A stretch of DNA of 52,508 nt from Lachnospiraceae bacterium (lineage in GTDB: Bacteria > Bacillota > Clostridia > Lachnospirales > Lachnospiraceae): positions 1 to 52,508 of the forward strand of contig JAFQCK010000081.1 in the NCBI GenBank assembly GCA_017416465.1, given 5' to 3'. A program made the position numbers and the translations under genes. The notes beneath the pieces are model-generated. The model was not told the origin of the DNA. It searched no databases and saw only the letters and a program-made list of their open reading frames with translations. Below, piece after piece: positions 7,227 through 16,407 of this stretch. How positions within the stretch are numbered: position 1 is the first letter of the stretch; each line of letters begins with the position of its first letter.

Positions 7227-7273
7227 AAAATAATCGAGTGGAAAATTTGAGTACTCTACTCGATTATTTTTTG
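7227..7273 (+). terminator. Intrinsic terminator after the muramidase gene
   Basis: AAAATAATCGAGT (7227-7239) is the exact reverse complement of 7258-7270, with an 18-nt loop and a following T-run. The A-rich start would also let it work on the minus strand. Confidence 0.8.
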
Positions 7274-7412
7274 ATTTCCAGACCATAAATTGTGATAAAA
7301 TTTCTTTAAAAAAAACGCTAAATGTACAATAATAAAAACATAGTTTTTTTCTATTGCAAAAAGGTTTTAAACGTGTTAAACTTCGGCTTGTAAGGATGAT
7401 AAAAGATGTGTT

Positions 7413-7432
7413 TTGTACAGCGAAAAGTACAA
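7413..7432. promoter_or_regulatory. Inverted repeat TTGTAC-N8-GTACAA upstream of the pflB promoter
   Basis: Perfect 6-bp arms at 7413-7418 and 7427-7432. The half-site with its flank (GTACAATAAT) also occurs near 7324. It lies 20 bases before the -35 box, so it is a candidate operator for a redox or fermentation regulator. The regulator is not identifiable from sequence. Confidence 0.45.
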
Positions 7433-7451
7433 TAATTTTACACTTGAAATG

Positions 7452-7480
7452 TTGACAAAACTATGAGTCATTCATATAAT
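7452..7480 (+). promoter_or_regulatory. Consensus sigma-A promoter of pflB
   Basis: TTGACA (7452-7457), 17-bp spacer, TATAAT (7475-7480). This exact consensus fits the high expression expected for pyruvate formate-lyase. Confidence 0.8.
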
Positions 7481-7483
7481 AGA

Positions 7484-7510
7484 ATTAAGGTTAGTTCAAT
7501 CTAACTTAAT
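7484..7510. promoter_or_regulatory. Imperfect inverted repeat at the pflB transcription start
   Basis: ATTAAGGTTAG and CTAACTTAAT pair with a single bulged G around a 6-nt loop, starting 4 bases after the -10 box. The position fits either a repressor operator or a stabilising 5' hairpin on the pflB mRNA. Confidence 0.5.
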
Positions 7511-7552
7511 GTAGCAATAAAAATAATTTAAATATAATGAAGGAGGAAAATT

Positions 7553-9817
7553 ATGGTAAACTTTAAAGAGTGGGATGGATTCGAAGGAAGAATCTGGAAA
7601 GAAGAAGTTAACGTACGTGACTTCATTCAGAAAAACTATAAGCCATATGATGGTAATCAGGAATTCTTAGCGGAGCCAACAGAAGCAACAAACAAATTAT
7701 GGGGTGCTTTACAGAAATTACAGAAAGAAGAACGTGAAAAGGGCGGTGTCCTTGATTGTGAAACAGAAGTAGTTTCAAGCCTTACATCTTATGGTCCTGG
7801 ATATATTGATGAAAGCATGAAAGACCTTGAGCAGGTTGTTGGTATTCAGACAGATAAGCCATTAAAGAGAGCATTTATGCCATATGGTGGTATTAGAATG
7901 GCTGAACAGGCAGCTGAGAGTTATGGATATGAAATTAACCCTGAACTTAAGTATGTATTTGAAAATTATATGACAACACATAATGATGCTGTTTTCGGTG
8001 CATACACAGAAGAGATGAAGTTGGCTCGTAAGACACATATCGTAACAGGTCTTCCTGATACTTATGGTCGTGGACGTATTGTTGGCGATTACCGTAGAAT
8101 TGCATTATATGGTATTGATTACTTAATTAAAGCTAAAGAAGAAGATAAGAAGAACTGCGGTTGTGGAAACATGTATGATGATGTAATTCGTCTTCGTGAA
8201 GAAATCTCAATGCAGATTAAAGCATTAAAGGGAATTAAAGAGATGGCTAAGATTTATGGTTATGACATCTCAAGACCGGCTCAGACAGCTAAAGAAGCAT
8301 GTCAGTGGTTATACTTTGGTTACCTTGCTGCTATTAAGACACAGAATGGTGCTGCTATGTCAGTAGGTCGTGTATCAACATTCCTTGATATCTACTTTGA
8401 ACGTGACTTAAAAGCAGGAGTAATCACAGAGAGTGAAGCTCAGGAGATTATCGACCATATGACAATGAAGTTCCGTATGGTTAAGTTCGCAAGAATCCCT
8501 TCATACAATCAGTTATTCTCAGGAGATCCTACATGGGCTACTCTTGAAGTTGGTGGTATCGGAATGGATGGTCGTCATATGGTTACAAAGACAGACTATC
8601 GTTTCCTTCATACACTTGAGAATATGGGACCTTCACCGGAACCAAACCTTACAGTATTATATTCAAGTGATCTTCCAGAGAACTTTAAGAAATATGCTTC
8701 ATATATTTCAATTGAAACAAGCTCAATCCAGTACGAGAACGATGATGTTATGAAACCTGTATGGGGAGATGACTACTCAATCTGTTGTTGTGTATCTGCT
8801 ACACAGACAGGTAAAGAGATTCAGTTCTTCGGTGCTAGAGCAAACCTTGGTAAGACATTACTTTACGCATTCAACGGTGGTTTCGATGAGAAACATCGTA
8901 TTCAGTGTGGACCTAAGATGGAAAAAATCACTAAAGAAGTTCTTAGTGGTGAAGAAGATTTCATGATGGTTCGTGATAAATATGAATTCTGGCTTGATTG
9001 GTTAGCAGATATTTATGTTAATGTACTTAACCTTATCCACTATATGCATGATAAGTACTACTATGAAGCAGCTGAGATGGCATTAATCGATACAGATTTA
9101 CGTCGTACATTTGCTACAGGTATCGCAGGATTCTCACATGTTATTGATTCATTAAGTGCTATCAGATATGCAAAGGTTAAAGTTGTTCGTGATGCTGAAG
9201 GAATTACAGAAGACTTCATCGTTGAAGGTGATTTCCCTAAATATGGTAACGATGATGACCGCGCTGATGAAATCGGTGTATGGTTATTAAAGACATTCTT
9301 AGAGAAGATTAAACGTCGTCACACATATCGTGATTCAGAGCCTACAACATCACTCCTTACAATTACTTCAAACGTTGTATACGGAGAGGCAACAGGTGCT
9401 ATGCCTAACGGACGTCCTGCATATACACCATTTAGCCCGGGTGGTTCACCAAGCTACGGTGCAGAGCAGAATGGTTTAGTTGCATCACTTAACTCAGTAG
9501 CTAAGATTCCATATCATTGGTCTCTTGATGGTATTTCTAATACACAGACAATCAACCCTGATGCTCTTGGACATAACAAAGATGAACAGGTTGGAAATCT
9601 TGTTCAGGTATTAGACGGATACTTTGATCAGGGTGCTCATCACCTTAACGTTAACGTATTCACAACTGAGAAGTTACTTGATGCTCAGGCTCATCCAGAG
9701 AAAGAAGAATACGCAAACTTCACAGTTCGTGTATCTGGATATGCTGTTAAGTTCATCAACCTTACAAAGAAACAGCAGGATGACGTAATCGCAAGAACAT
9801 GTCATGCTAGTATGTAA
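7553..9817 (+). CDS. pflB: Formate C-acetyltransferase (pyruvate formate-lyase)
   Basis: A 754-aa glycyl-radical enzyme that converts pyruvate and CoA to acetyl-CoA and formate in anaerobic fermentation. The active-site cysteines lie in a CCC run at 411-413 (C412-C413 equivalent to the catalytic pair), inside [14 protein letters not shown]. The radical glycine is G729 in RVSGYAVKF near the C-terminus. Length matches the E. coli type. GGAGG precedes the ATG. Codon choice differs from its neighbours: CGT for arginine, and TTC, AAC and CTT are frequent, while nearby genes prefer AGA, TTT and AAT. This is a signature of very high expression. The activase gene follows after a terminator. It is oxygen-sensitive, implying strict anaerobic use. 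Confidence 0.98.
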   Translation: MVNFKEWDGFEGRIWKEEVNVRDFIQKNYKPYDGNQEFLAEPTEATNKLWGALQKLQKEEREKGGVLDCETEVVSSLTSYGPGYIDESMKDLEQVVGIQTDKPLKRAFMPYGGIRMAEQAAESYGYEINPELKYVFENYMTTHNDAVFGAYTEEMKLARKTHIVTGLPDTYGRGRIVGDYRRIALYGIDYLIKAKEEDKKNCGCGNMYDDVIRLREEISMQIKALKGIKEMAKIYGYDISRPAQTAKEACQWLYFGYLAAIKTQNGAAMSVGRVSTFLDIYFERDLKAGVITESEAQEIIDHMTMKFRMVKFARIPSYNQLFSGDPTWATLEVGGIGMDGRHMVTKTDYRFLHTLENMGPSPEPNLTVLYSSDLPENFKKYASYISIETSSIQYENDDVMKPVWGDDYSICCCVSATQTGKEIQFFGARANLGKTLLYAFNGGFDEKHRIQCGPKMEKITKEVLSGEEDFMMVRDKYEFWLDWLADIYVNVLNLIHYMHDKYYYEAAEMALIDTDLRRTFATGIAGFSHVIDSLSAIRYAKVKVVRDAEGITEDFIVEGDFPKYGNDDDRADEIGVWLLKTFLEKIKRRHTYRDSEPTTSLLTITSNVVYGEATGAMPNGRPAYTPFSPGGSPSYGAEQNGLVASLNSVAKIPYHWSLDGISNTQTINPDALGHNKDEQVGNLVQVLDGYFDQGAHHLNVNVFTTEKLLDAQAHPEKEEYANFTVRVSGYAVKFINLTKKQQDDVIARTCHASM

Positions 9818-9878
9818 TTTACAGTAACAGTTCAGTAAGACTTTGTAACACAAGTAAATTGCATATAATATCATAAAT

Positions 9879-9915
9879 AAAAGGGATTTTGAGCCTTATG
9901 TTCAAAGTCCCTTTT
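9879..9915 (+). terminator. Intrinsic terminator between pflB and pflA
   Basis: AAAAGGGATTTTGA pairs with TTCAAAGTCCCTTTTC around an 8-nt loop, with a T-run in the 3' arm. Partial read-through would give far less activase than lyase, the usual stoichiometry. Confidence 0.8.
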
Positions 9916-9942
9916 CTAATAAAATAGGAATGGAGGATTAAA

Positions 9943-10737
9943 ATGGAAGGAAGAGTTCATTCAATAGAAACTTTTGGACTTGTTGACGGACCGGGAGTTC
10001 GATTTATAGCATTTTTACAGGGATGTAGAATGAGATGTAAATATTGCCATAATCCTGAGACTTGGGCTATGGAAGGTGGAGAGATGTACACACCTAAGGC
10101 ATTGTTTGACAAAGCTTACAGATATAAGCCATATTGGATGAGAAATGGTGAGATGAATGGTGGAATTACTGTAAGTGGTGGAGAACCGCTTTTACAGATA
10201 GATTTTGTTATAGAATTTTTTAAGCTTGCTAAGGAAAAAGGAATTCACACAACTATTGATACAGCAGGTAATCCGTTTACTCTTGAAGAACCATTTATCA
10301 GTAAATTCAATGAATTAATGGAAGTAACAGATTTATTTATGTTAGACATTAAGGATATTAATGATGAAAAACATAAAGAGCTTACAAAGTGGACGAATAC
10401 TAATATTTTAGAAATGGCTAAATATTTATCTGACCATGGAAAAGCAATGTGGATTAGACACGTGTTAGTACCGGGGCTCACAGATGATGAAGAAGATTTG
10501 GTTAAGACAAAAGAGTTTATAGATAGTCTTAAGACAGTAGAGAGAGTTGAGATTTTACCATACCATACGCTTGGACTTGGAAAGTGGGAGAATCTGAAAA
10601 TTGATTATCCTCTTAAAGAAGCTGTTCCACCAACAAGAGAAGAGGTAAAAAGAGCTGAAGAAATTCTTGGAATAAAAGAAGAAAGACTAGGTACTGCAGA
10701 TCAAAAGCCTGAGTTCGATTCATGTCGTACCTGTTAA
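9943..10737 (+). CDS. pflA: Pyruvate formate-lyase-activating enzyme (radical SAM)
   Basis: A 264-aa radical-SAM enzyme that abstracts hydrogen from the catalytic glycine of PflB using S-adenosylmethionine and a [4Fe-4S] cluster. The cluster motif CxxxCxxC is at C28, C32 and C35 (CRMRCKYC), preceded by the ETFGLVDGPGVRF signature of the family. The GGE motif for SAM binding follows (VSGGEPLL). ATGGAGGATTAAA places a good Shine-Dalgarno before the ATG. It lies 125 bases downstream of pflB in the same direction, its usual place. A hairpin terminator follows. Confidence 0.97.
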   Translation: MEGRVHSIETFGLVDGPGVRFIAFLQGCRMRCKYCHNPETWAMEGGEMYTPKALFDKAYRYKPYWMRNGEMNGGITVSGGEPLLQIDFVIEFFKLAKEKGIHTTIDTAGNPFTLEEPFISKFNELMEVTDLFMLDIKDINDEKHKELTKWTNTNILEMAKYLSDHGKAMWIRHVLVPGLTDDEEDLVKTKEFIDSLKTVERVEILPYHTLGLGKWENLKIDYPLKEAVPPTREEVKRAEEILGIKEERLGTADQKPEFDSCRTC

Positions 10738-10759
10738 TAAACAATAAGATATATTTACG

Positions 10760-10797
10760 TAAAGTGCAGATTTATTTATATAAATCTGTACTTTTTT
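10760..10797 (+). terminator. Intrinsic terminator after pflA
   Basis: AAAGTGCAGATTTA pairs with TAAATCTGTACTTTT with minor mismatches, followed by T-rich sequence. Confidence 0.75.
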
Positions 10798-10877
10798 ATG
10801 TGCATGGGATTTTTGGGAATATATTTGAATAAAATAAAAGTAACCGTAAAATTTTAAATATAATAGGAGGAATAAAT

Positions 10878-12725
10878 ATGTGTGGATTTGCCGGATTTCT
10901 TAACTTTAAAGCAGATTTCCTATATAATAAAGGGATGTATGAAGAAATTTTAGAGAATATGTGCACTGCACTCTATCACAGAGGACAGGATGAAAAAGGA
11001 AAAATTCTTACGAAAGAATATGGGTTAGCACATACTCGTTTGTCGATTATAGATATTGAAAATGGCAAACAACCAATGACAGCTAAATTTGATAATAATA
11101 CTTACAGAATTGTATATAATGGAGAAATATATAATACAAAGGAGATTAGAGAGGAACTAAGGGACAGAGGTTGGGTATTTGAAACAAACTCAGATACGGA
11201 AGTAATTTTGATAGGTTTTATAGAATTTGGAATAGAGATTGTAAATATTTTAAATGGAATATTTGCATTTTTTGTTGTAGATGAAGAAAATAAAATGGCA
11301 TATCTGGTGAGAGACCAGGTTGGGGTGAAACCGTTATACTACACAGAATATGAGGGAACATTTGTTTTTTCATCTGAAATAAAAGGTATATTTGAATTTC
11401 CGGAGATTGTTCCTAAGGTTGATATTAATGGGCTTAATGAAGTAATGAGTCTTGGACCTGCAAAAACATACGGCTTAGGCGTATTTAAAGGGATAAAAGA
11501 AGTGAAACCGGGGTATTATCTTGAGATTGATTATAATGATATTTATGAACATTGCTACTGGAAATTAGTTGCAATGGAACATGAGGATAATTATGAAAAA
11601 ACAATAGAAAAGACCAGTTTTTTAGTAGAAGATTCTATAAAAAGACAGATGGTTTCAGATGTACCGATAGCAACATTTTTATCGGGAGGTATAGATTCAA
11701 GTATTGTATCATCAGTATGTGCTAAGGAACTGGCTAAAAAAGGAGAAACACTTGGAACATTTTCTTTTGAATTTACAGATAATGAAAAGCATTATAAGTC
11801 AAATGCATTTCAGCCATCTTTAGACAGACCATATGTGGATATTATGGTGGATTATATTAAGTCTGAACACAGATATTTAGAATGTGGTAATGATGATTTG
11901 TTTGAAAATCTTTTTGAGTCCGTAGATATTAGGGATTTACCAACAATGGCTGATGTTGATTCATCAATGCTGTATTTTTGCAAACAGGTAAAACCATTTT
12001 ATAAGGTGGTATTAACGGGAGAATGTGCGGATGAAATATTTGGAGGCTATCCTTGGTTTCATAAAAAAGAATGCTTTGAAGCTGATACTTTTCCATGGTC
12101 GATGGACATTTCAGCAAGAAAAGCAATTTTTAAAGACGAATTAATAAATGAATTAAAAATGGATGAATATATAAGAAAATCATACAGAAAAACAATTGAA
12201 GAAACACCTATTTTAAAAGGAGAAATAGGAGTGGAAAAAAGAAGAAGAGAAATTTCATATCTTAATATTAAATGGTTTATGCAAACGTTACTTGATAGAA
12301 TGGACAGATGTAGTATGTATTCCGGAATAGAAGCCAGAGTACCATTTGCAGATATAAGAATAATGCAATATTTATATAATGTACCTTGGGAAATGAAAGC
12401 ACAAAATGGTGTGGAAAAAAGTCTGTTAAGGGAGGCTATGAAGGGATATTTACCTGACCAAATTTTAAACAGAAAGAAAAGTCCATATCCGAAAACCTAT
12501 GACCCGGCATATGAAAAGAAATTATCGAATGCGTTAATCGAAGTCATTGAAGATAAAAGTTCACCTATTAATAATATTATTGATAAAAATAAGGTCTATA
12601 CATTTATTGGAGAAAAAAAGGACTATGGAAAACCATGGTATGGTCAATTGATGGCAGGACCTCAAATGCTTGCATATTTATTACAGATTAATTATTGGAT
12701 GGAAAAATTTAAAATTAGTATTTAA
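10878..12725 (+). CDS. asnB: Asparagine synthase (glutamine-hydrolysing)
   Basis: A 615-aa two-domain enzyme making asparagine from aspartate, glutamine and ATP. The N-terminal Ntn glutaminase domain starts MCGFAGF, so Cys2 becomes the N-terminal nucleophile after Met removal, and YHRGQDEKG is the expected next motif. The C-terminal ATP-pyrophosphatase domain carries the PP-loop SGGIDSS at 269-275 and the GECADEIFGGYPWF motif. Length is normal for AsnB. AGGAGG precedes the ATG. It stands alone between the pfl genes and the convergent dpaB gene. Confidence 0.95.
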   Translation: MCGFAGFLNFKADFLYNKGMYEEILENMCTALYHRGQDEKGKILTKEYGLAHTRLSIIDIENGKQPMTAKFDNNTYRIVYNGEIYNTKEIREELRDRGWVFETNSDTEVILIGFIEFGIEIVNILNGIFAFFVVDEENKMAYLVRDQVGVKPLYYTEYEGTFVFSSEIKGIFEFPEIVPKVDINGLNEVMSLGPAKTYGLGVFKGIKEVKPGYYLEIDYNDIYEHCYWKLVAMEHEDNYEKTIEKTSFLVEDSIKRQMVSDVPIATFLSGGIDSSIVSSVCAKELAKKGETLGTFSFEFTDNEKHYKSNAFQPSLDRPYVDIMVDYIKSEHRYLECGNDDLFENLFESVDIRDLPTMADVDSSMLYFCKQVKPFYKVVLTGECADEIFGGYPWFHKKECFEADTFPWSMDISARKAIFKDELINELKMDEYIRKSYRKTIEETPILKGEIGVEKRRREISYLNIKWFMQTLLDRMDRCSMYSGIEARVPFADIRIMQYLYNVPWEMKAQNGVEKSLLREAMKGYLPDQILNRKKSPYPKTYDPAYEKKLSNALIEVIEDKSSPINNIIDKNKVYTFIGEKKDYGKPWYGQLMAGPQMLAYLLQINYWMEKFKISI

Positions 12726-12753
12726 CTTATTAGTAAAAGTCAGATATGTAGTT

Positions 12754-12771
12754 GCATGGTATAAACCATGC
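12754..12771. repeat. Short perfect inverted repeat between convergent asnB and dpaB
   Basis: GCATGGT-ATAA-ACCATGC forms a 7-bp stem with a tetraloop. No T-run follows on either strand, so it would be an unusual terminator, but its place between two convergent genes suggests transcript end protection. Confidence 0.45.
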
Positions 12772-12797
12772 TGAAATATTGTAGTAATTTAAAAGTA

Positions 12798-13376
12798 TTA
12801 AATGATAACAGGTTGAATTTGTTTTTTATCTAAAGCCATTTCGAGCGTCGGAACAATAAGTTCTGTGTGTGCAATCATTGAATTAGGTTTTGCGAAACAA
12901 TTATCCTGACCAAAAGGTACGAAGAAAACATTTTTAGTGTTTAATAAAGAGCCGATGTTTTTAAAATTCATACCTAAGGCGTCATTGGTAGAAACAGAAA
13001 TAACTAAAGGTCTGCCTGTTCTAACATGACCTTTTGCAGCCATAAGCACCGGAGTATCAGTAATGCCGTTGTTAAATTTAGCTAAAGTATTTCCGGTGCA
13101 TGGTGCAATAATTAATATATCTAAAATATCATTAGGTCCAAATTTTTCTGCTTCTGCAATTGTATTTACTGATTTGTTCTCAGTAATTTCCTCTACATAT
13201 TTAACAAAATCTTCTGCCTTTCCAAATCTTGTATCAATATTATAGGCGTTGAATGAAAATATCGGTATGATATTTACATCTCTTTTCTTTAAGATTTCTA
13301 ATTCTTTTTTTATAGCAGAAAATGTGCAAAAGGAACCGGTTATAGCAAAACCAACAGTTTTACCTTTCAAATCCAT
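12798..13376 (-). CDS. dpaB: Dipicolinate synthase subunit B
   Basis: A 192-aa flavoprotein-like subunit of dipicolinate synthase. With DpaA it oxidises dihydroxytetrahydrodipicolinate to dipicolinic acid, the calcium chelate that fills the spore core. The sequence has the flavoprotein (Rossmann-like) start KGKTVGFAITGSFCTF, an IIAPCTGNTLAKFNNGITD segment and a GQDNCFAKPNSM C-terminal motif, as in SpoVFB. It lies 17 bases downstream of dpaA in one operon. Presence of this pair is strong evidence that the organism makes endospores, in the mother cell. Confidence 0.95.
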   Translation of the reverse strand: MDLKGKTVGFAITGSFCTFSAIKKELEILKKRDVNIIPIFSFNAYNIDTRFGKAEDFVKYVEEITENKSVNTIAEAEKFGPNDILDILIIAPCTGNTLAKFNNGITDTPVLMAAKGHVRTGRPLVISVSTNDALGMNFKNIGSLLNTKNVFFVPFGQDNCFAKPNSMIAHTELIVPTLEMALDKKQIQPVII

Positions 13377-13393
13377 AAGAATACTCCTTTCAA

Positions 13394-14242
13394 CTAGGTT
13401 TTAATACAGTTGCAGATAATCTTTGCAGAGGTTGCGGGAGAATATTTTCCGGGCAATCCCAGGCAAAGGTGGGCATTAATGCCTATTTTTTTGCAGATAT
13501 CAAAATCTGTTCCTCCGGGGTTTGATGAAATATCTATAATTGTTACGTCAGATTTTACTAGAGTTAAAAGTTCTTTGTTTAAAACTTTAGCAGGAATTGT
13601 ATTAAAAATAAAATCATAAGTTTTTATTTTATGTTCTAATTTATCGAAAGAAAATGAATTACAACCATCTTCGTAAGCTAATGCTTTTTGAACATTTCTT
13701 CTGGCACATACATCAACTATGCAGTTTAAAGAAACTAATTTTTTTGCAAGAGTTGAACCACATCGTCCGTATCCTAAAACCAGTACATTAGCTTTGTGAA
13801 GATTAAGTGGACTGTGTATAATGGCTTCTGCTATTGCACCCTCAGCAGTGGCAATGGAATTATATAGTGCAAAAGAATCACTTTCAATGATATCCCATAC
13901 CATTACTCTTTTACTGTGACATTTTTCTTTGAATGTTTTATCCATACTTCCACCATAAATAATTGTTCCGGGAGTTAGTAATTCAAGTAAATAATCTATT
14001 CCTATTGAATCGGAAACTGAATTTATAGTGTGTTTGTTTTTACTATAAGGTATAGGAAGAAGAATTACATTATAATTAGATAACTTGCTGTCTGAATCTA
14101 AGAATTCGTCCATATCATATGAAATTGTAATACCCGGGACATCTAAAGCTGATATATTATATCCATCAGCTTTTAGTTGTTTATATAGATACTCTTGTCT
14201 GTTGTCACCACCAATTAATAATATATTATCTTTAATATTCAT
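13394..14242 (-). CDS. dpaA: Dipicolinate synthase subunit A
   Basis: A 282-aa NAD(P)-binding subunit of dipicolinate synthase (SpoVFA). Residues 1-130 form the N-terminal family domain (LLIGGDNRQEYL). A dinucleotide-binding motif, VLVLGYGRCGSTLAKKL, sits near 152-168. The C-terminal region has IIDISSNPGGTDFD and LGLPGKYSPATSAK, both typical of the family. AAGGAGG precedes the start on the minus strand. A sequence matching a sigma-K promoter lies 23 bases upstream, fitting late mother-cell expression. Confidence 0.95.
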   Translation of the reverse strand: MNIKDNILLIGGDNRQEYLYKQLKADGYNISALDVPGITISYDMDEFLDSDSKLSNYNVILLPIPYSKNKHTINSVSDSIGIDYLLELLTPGTIIYGGSMDKTFKEKCHSKRVMVWDIIESDSFALYNSIATAEGAIAEAIIHSPLNLHKANVLVLGYGRCGSTLAKKLVSLNCIVDVCARRNVQKALAYEDGCNSFSFDKLEHKIKTYDFIFNTIPAKVLNKELLTLVKSDVTIIDISSNPGGTDFDICKKIGINAHLCLGLPGKYSPATSAKIICNCIKT

Positions 14243-14264
14243 ACACAGCCTCCTTTTATATAGA

Positions 14265-14291
14265 TATAATATGCTTTGTATGAAAAATTGT
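14265..14291 (-). promoter_or_regulatory. Candidate sigma-K promoter of dpaAB
   Basis: Read on the minus strand, AC (14291-14290), 16 bases, then CATATTATA (14273-14265) fits the sigma-K pattern AC-N16-CATANNNTA. The -10 also fits sigma-E. spoVF of Bacillus is sigma-K dependent, so this agrees with established biology, but the motif is short. Confidence 0.55.
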
Positions 14292-14452
14292 GACGATTTA
14301 TCTTGCGTAAAAATAAGTTTAACAAATGATTGGAATTATTGATTCATTATGTTTAGCAAAATATCTTTTGAAACAAAATATTAGTTGTGCTAAAATGATA
14401 TACGGACAGTTGATGGGAACAGAACGATATGGTGAAAAGGAGAATAAGGAAT

Positions 14453-14770
14453 ATGATACATAATATTGTATATGATGCTGTTAAGAAAAAGGCTTTAACA
14501 AATCCACCTAATGATTATATTGGAAATGTAGAAATGGCAGCAGGTATTGGACTTGTTTTGAAGGAAATAAATTTGGAAATGGAGTTTAATGATATTAATG
14601 AACCGAGTGATGTCAAAGAGAAATTTCTTAATATTATTAAAGAGTATGGTGAAGATAAGCTGTCAGGACAGTCGAAAATTATATATGAAAAAGTTGTAAA
14701 GTATAAAGTTAAGAAAATGGTTAACGAGACTATGGAAGATATTGAAATATTGGTCAAGATGAATTGTTAA
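14453..14770 (+). CDS. Hypothetical protein
   Basis: A 105-aa protein that I do not recognise. It begins MIHNIVYDAVKKKAL, is predicted mostly helical, has no membrane segment and ends in a lysine-rich helix (YKVKKMVNETMEDIEILVKMNC). The start at 14453 is preferred over an in-frame ATG at 14429, because AAGGAG at 14436-14441 serves the later start. It stands alone, diverging from dpaA, with a shared bidirectional terminator against citrate synthase. It could be a small sporulation or housekeeping protein, but there is no direct evidence. Confidence 0.6.
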   Translation: MIHNIVYDAVKKKALTNPPNDYIGNVEMAAGIGLVLKEINLEMEFNDINEPSDVKEKFLNIIKEYGEDKLSGQSKIIYEKVVKYKVKKMVNETMEDIEILVKMNC

Positions 14771-14802
14771 AACATATTAAAGTATAGATATGACAAAAGA
14801 AT

Positions 14803-14838
14803 AAAGCCATATAAGTGAAAAATCGCTTATATGGCTTT
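14803..14838. terminator. Bidirectional intrinsic terminator
   Basis: AAAGCCATATAAG pairs perfectly with CTTATATGGCTTT around a 9-nt loop, with T-run on the plus side and A-run (T on minus) on the other. It serves the 14453 gene and the convergent citrate synthase gene. Confidence 0.85.
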
Positions 14839-14888
14839 TTAAAATCGAGTGGAGATAACCAACTAGGTTAAAGATACTATAAAAAAAT

Positions 14889-16253
14889 CTATCTTTTATC
14901 CATAGGAATATAATCTGTATGTTTTGCAACATTTTTATATGCAGGACGAATGATTTTACTTGAATTAACAAGTTCTTCAATTCTGTGTGCGCTCCAACCG
15001 GAAATTCTTGCTATTGCAAAAATTGGTGTATATAACTGTAATGGGAGTTCTAACATTTTGTATACAAAGCCACTATAAAAGTCAACGTTAGCACTAACAC
15101 CTTTGTAAATCTTTCTTTCTTTAGCGATAACTTCAGGAGCAAGTCGCTCAACTGCTTCATATAAAGCAAATTCTTTTTCCATTCCTTTTTCTTTAGAAAG
15201 CTTTTCAACAAAACCTTTAAATACTCGTGCACGAGGGTCGGAAATAGAATATACCGCATGACCTATACCATATATAAGACCTGCATTATCAAAAGCTTTT
15301 TTGTTTAACAAATCTGAAAGATATTGTTTAATTTCTTCTTCGTTAGTCCAATCCTTAACATTAGCCTTCATATCTTCGAACATCTGAATAACTTTAATAT
15401 TAGCACCACCATGCTTTGGTCCTTTTAATGAACCTAAAGAAGCAGCAACAGTTGAATAAGTATCAGTTCCGGAAGATGAAACAACGTGTGTTGTAAATGT
15501 TGAGTTATTACCACCGCCATGGTCAGCATGGATAACTAAAGCTAAATCTAAAATCTTTGCTTCTAATGCTGTATATTTGCTATCCGGTCTAAGCATATAA
15601 AGAATATTCTCTGCTGTTGATAAGTTAGCCTGTGGTGAGTGAATATATAAACTCTGACCATCATGATAATGTTTATATGCCTGATATCCGTATACAGACA
15701 ACTGTGGGAATAAAGCAATCAACTGCAAACACTGTCTAAGTACGTTAGGGATAGAAATATCATCAGCAGCATCGTCATATGAATATAAAGTAAGTACACT
15801 TCTTGCAAGAGTATTCATCATATCATGGCTTGGAGCCTTCATAATAATGTCACGAACAAAGCTTGTAGGAAGTGAACGATAATGACCAATTATTCTGTTG
15901 AAGTCATCTAATTCTTCTTTTGTTGGGAGATGTCCAAATAAAAGAAGATATGTTGTTTCTTCAAAACCAAAACGGTCTTCAGAAATAAATCCATCAACAA
16001 TCTGTTCTATATCTATACCTCTGTAATATAATTTTCCTTCGCAAGGAATCATTTCACTGTCAACAGTTATGTAAGAGTGAACTTCTGCAACTTCAGTAAG
16101 TCCTGTTAAAACACCTTTTCCATTAATATCTCTTAATCCACGCTTTACATCATACTTTGTATATAATTCAGGATCAATAGCACTATCCTCATTACACATA
16201 GCTGCAAGCTTTTCAATATCAGGTGTAATCTGTGAGTAAATGTTTTCTGCCAA
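14889..16253 (-). CDS. Citrate synthase
   Basis: A 454-aa citrate synthase condensing acetyl-CoA and oxaloacetate. Catalytic residues are in the expected motifs: the histidine in GPKHGGAN, the histidine in GIGHAVYSISDPRA and the aspartate in NVDFYSG. It is about 70-80 residues longer than the classical Bacillus enzyme because of an N-terminal extension (about residues 1-60) with VKRGLRDINGKGVLTGLTEV, as seen in other clostridial forms. AAGGAGG precedes the start. No aconitase or isocitrate dehydrogenase gene is next to it. In a fermenter it would feed 2-oxoglutarate and glutamate synthesis. The gene is divergent from rarA. Confidence 0.95.
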   Translation of the reverse strand: MAENIYSQITPDIEKLAAMCNEDSAIDPELYTKYDVKRGLRDINGKGVLTGLTEVAEVHSYITVDSEMIPCEGKLYYRGIDIEQIVDGFISEDRFGFEETTYLLLFGHLPTKEELDDFNRIIGHYRSLPTSFVRDIIMKAPSHDMMNTLARSVLTLYSYDDAADDISIPNVLRQCLQLIALFPQLSVYGYQAYKHYHDGQSLYIHSPQANLSTAENILYMLRPDSKYTALEAKILDLALVIHADHGGGNNSTFTTHVVSSSGTDTYSTVAASLGSLKGPKHGGANIKVIQMFEDMKANVKDWTNEEEIKQYLSDLLNKKAFDNAGLIYGIGHAVYSISDPRARVFKGFVEKLSKEKGMEKEFALYEAVERLAPEVIAKERKIYKGVSANVDFYSGFVYKMLELPLQLYTPIFAIARISGWSAHRIEELVNSSKIIRPAYKNVAKHTDYIPMDKR

Positions 16254-16407
16254 AAGAAAACCTCCTTTTCTAAATAACTAAAGCATATTTTACCATAAAT
16301 AAGACATTGTAACAACCAAGTTAACAAAAAATTTACATTTTAATTTGTGTTAGTGTATAAAAAGTGTTAAAATAATATGAATAAATCGCTCAGAAAGTGA
16401 GGCAAAA

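Noticed and set aside
8544-8966. Additional frames inside pflB on the plus strand
   Set aside because: They overlap the well-supported pflB frame, lack ribosome-binding sites and encode no recognisable protein.
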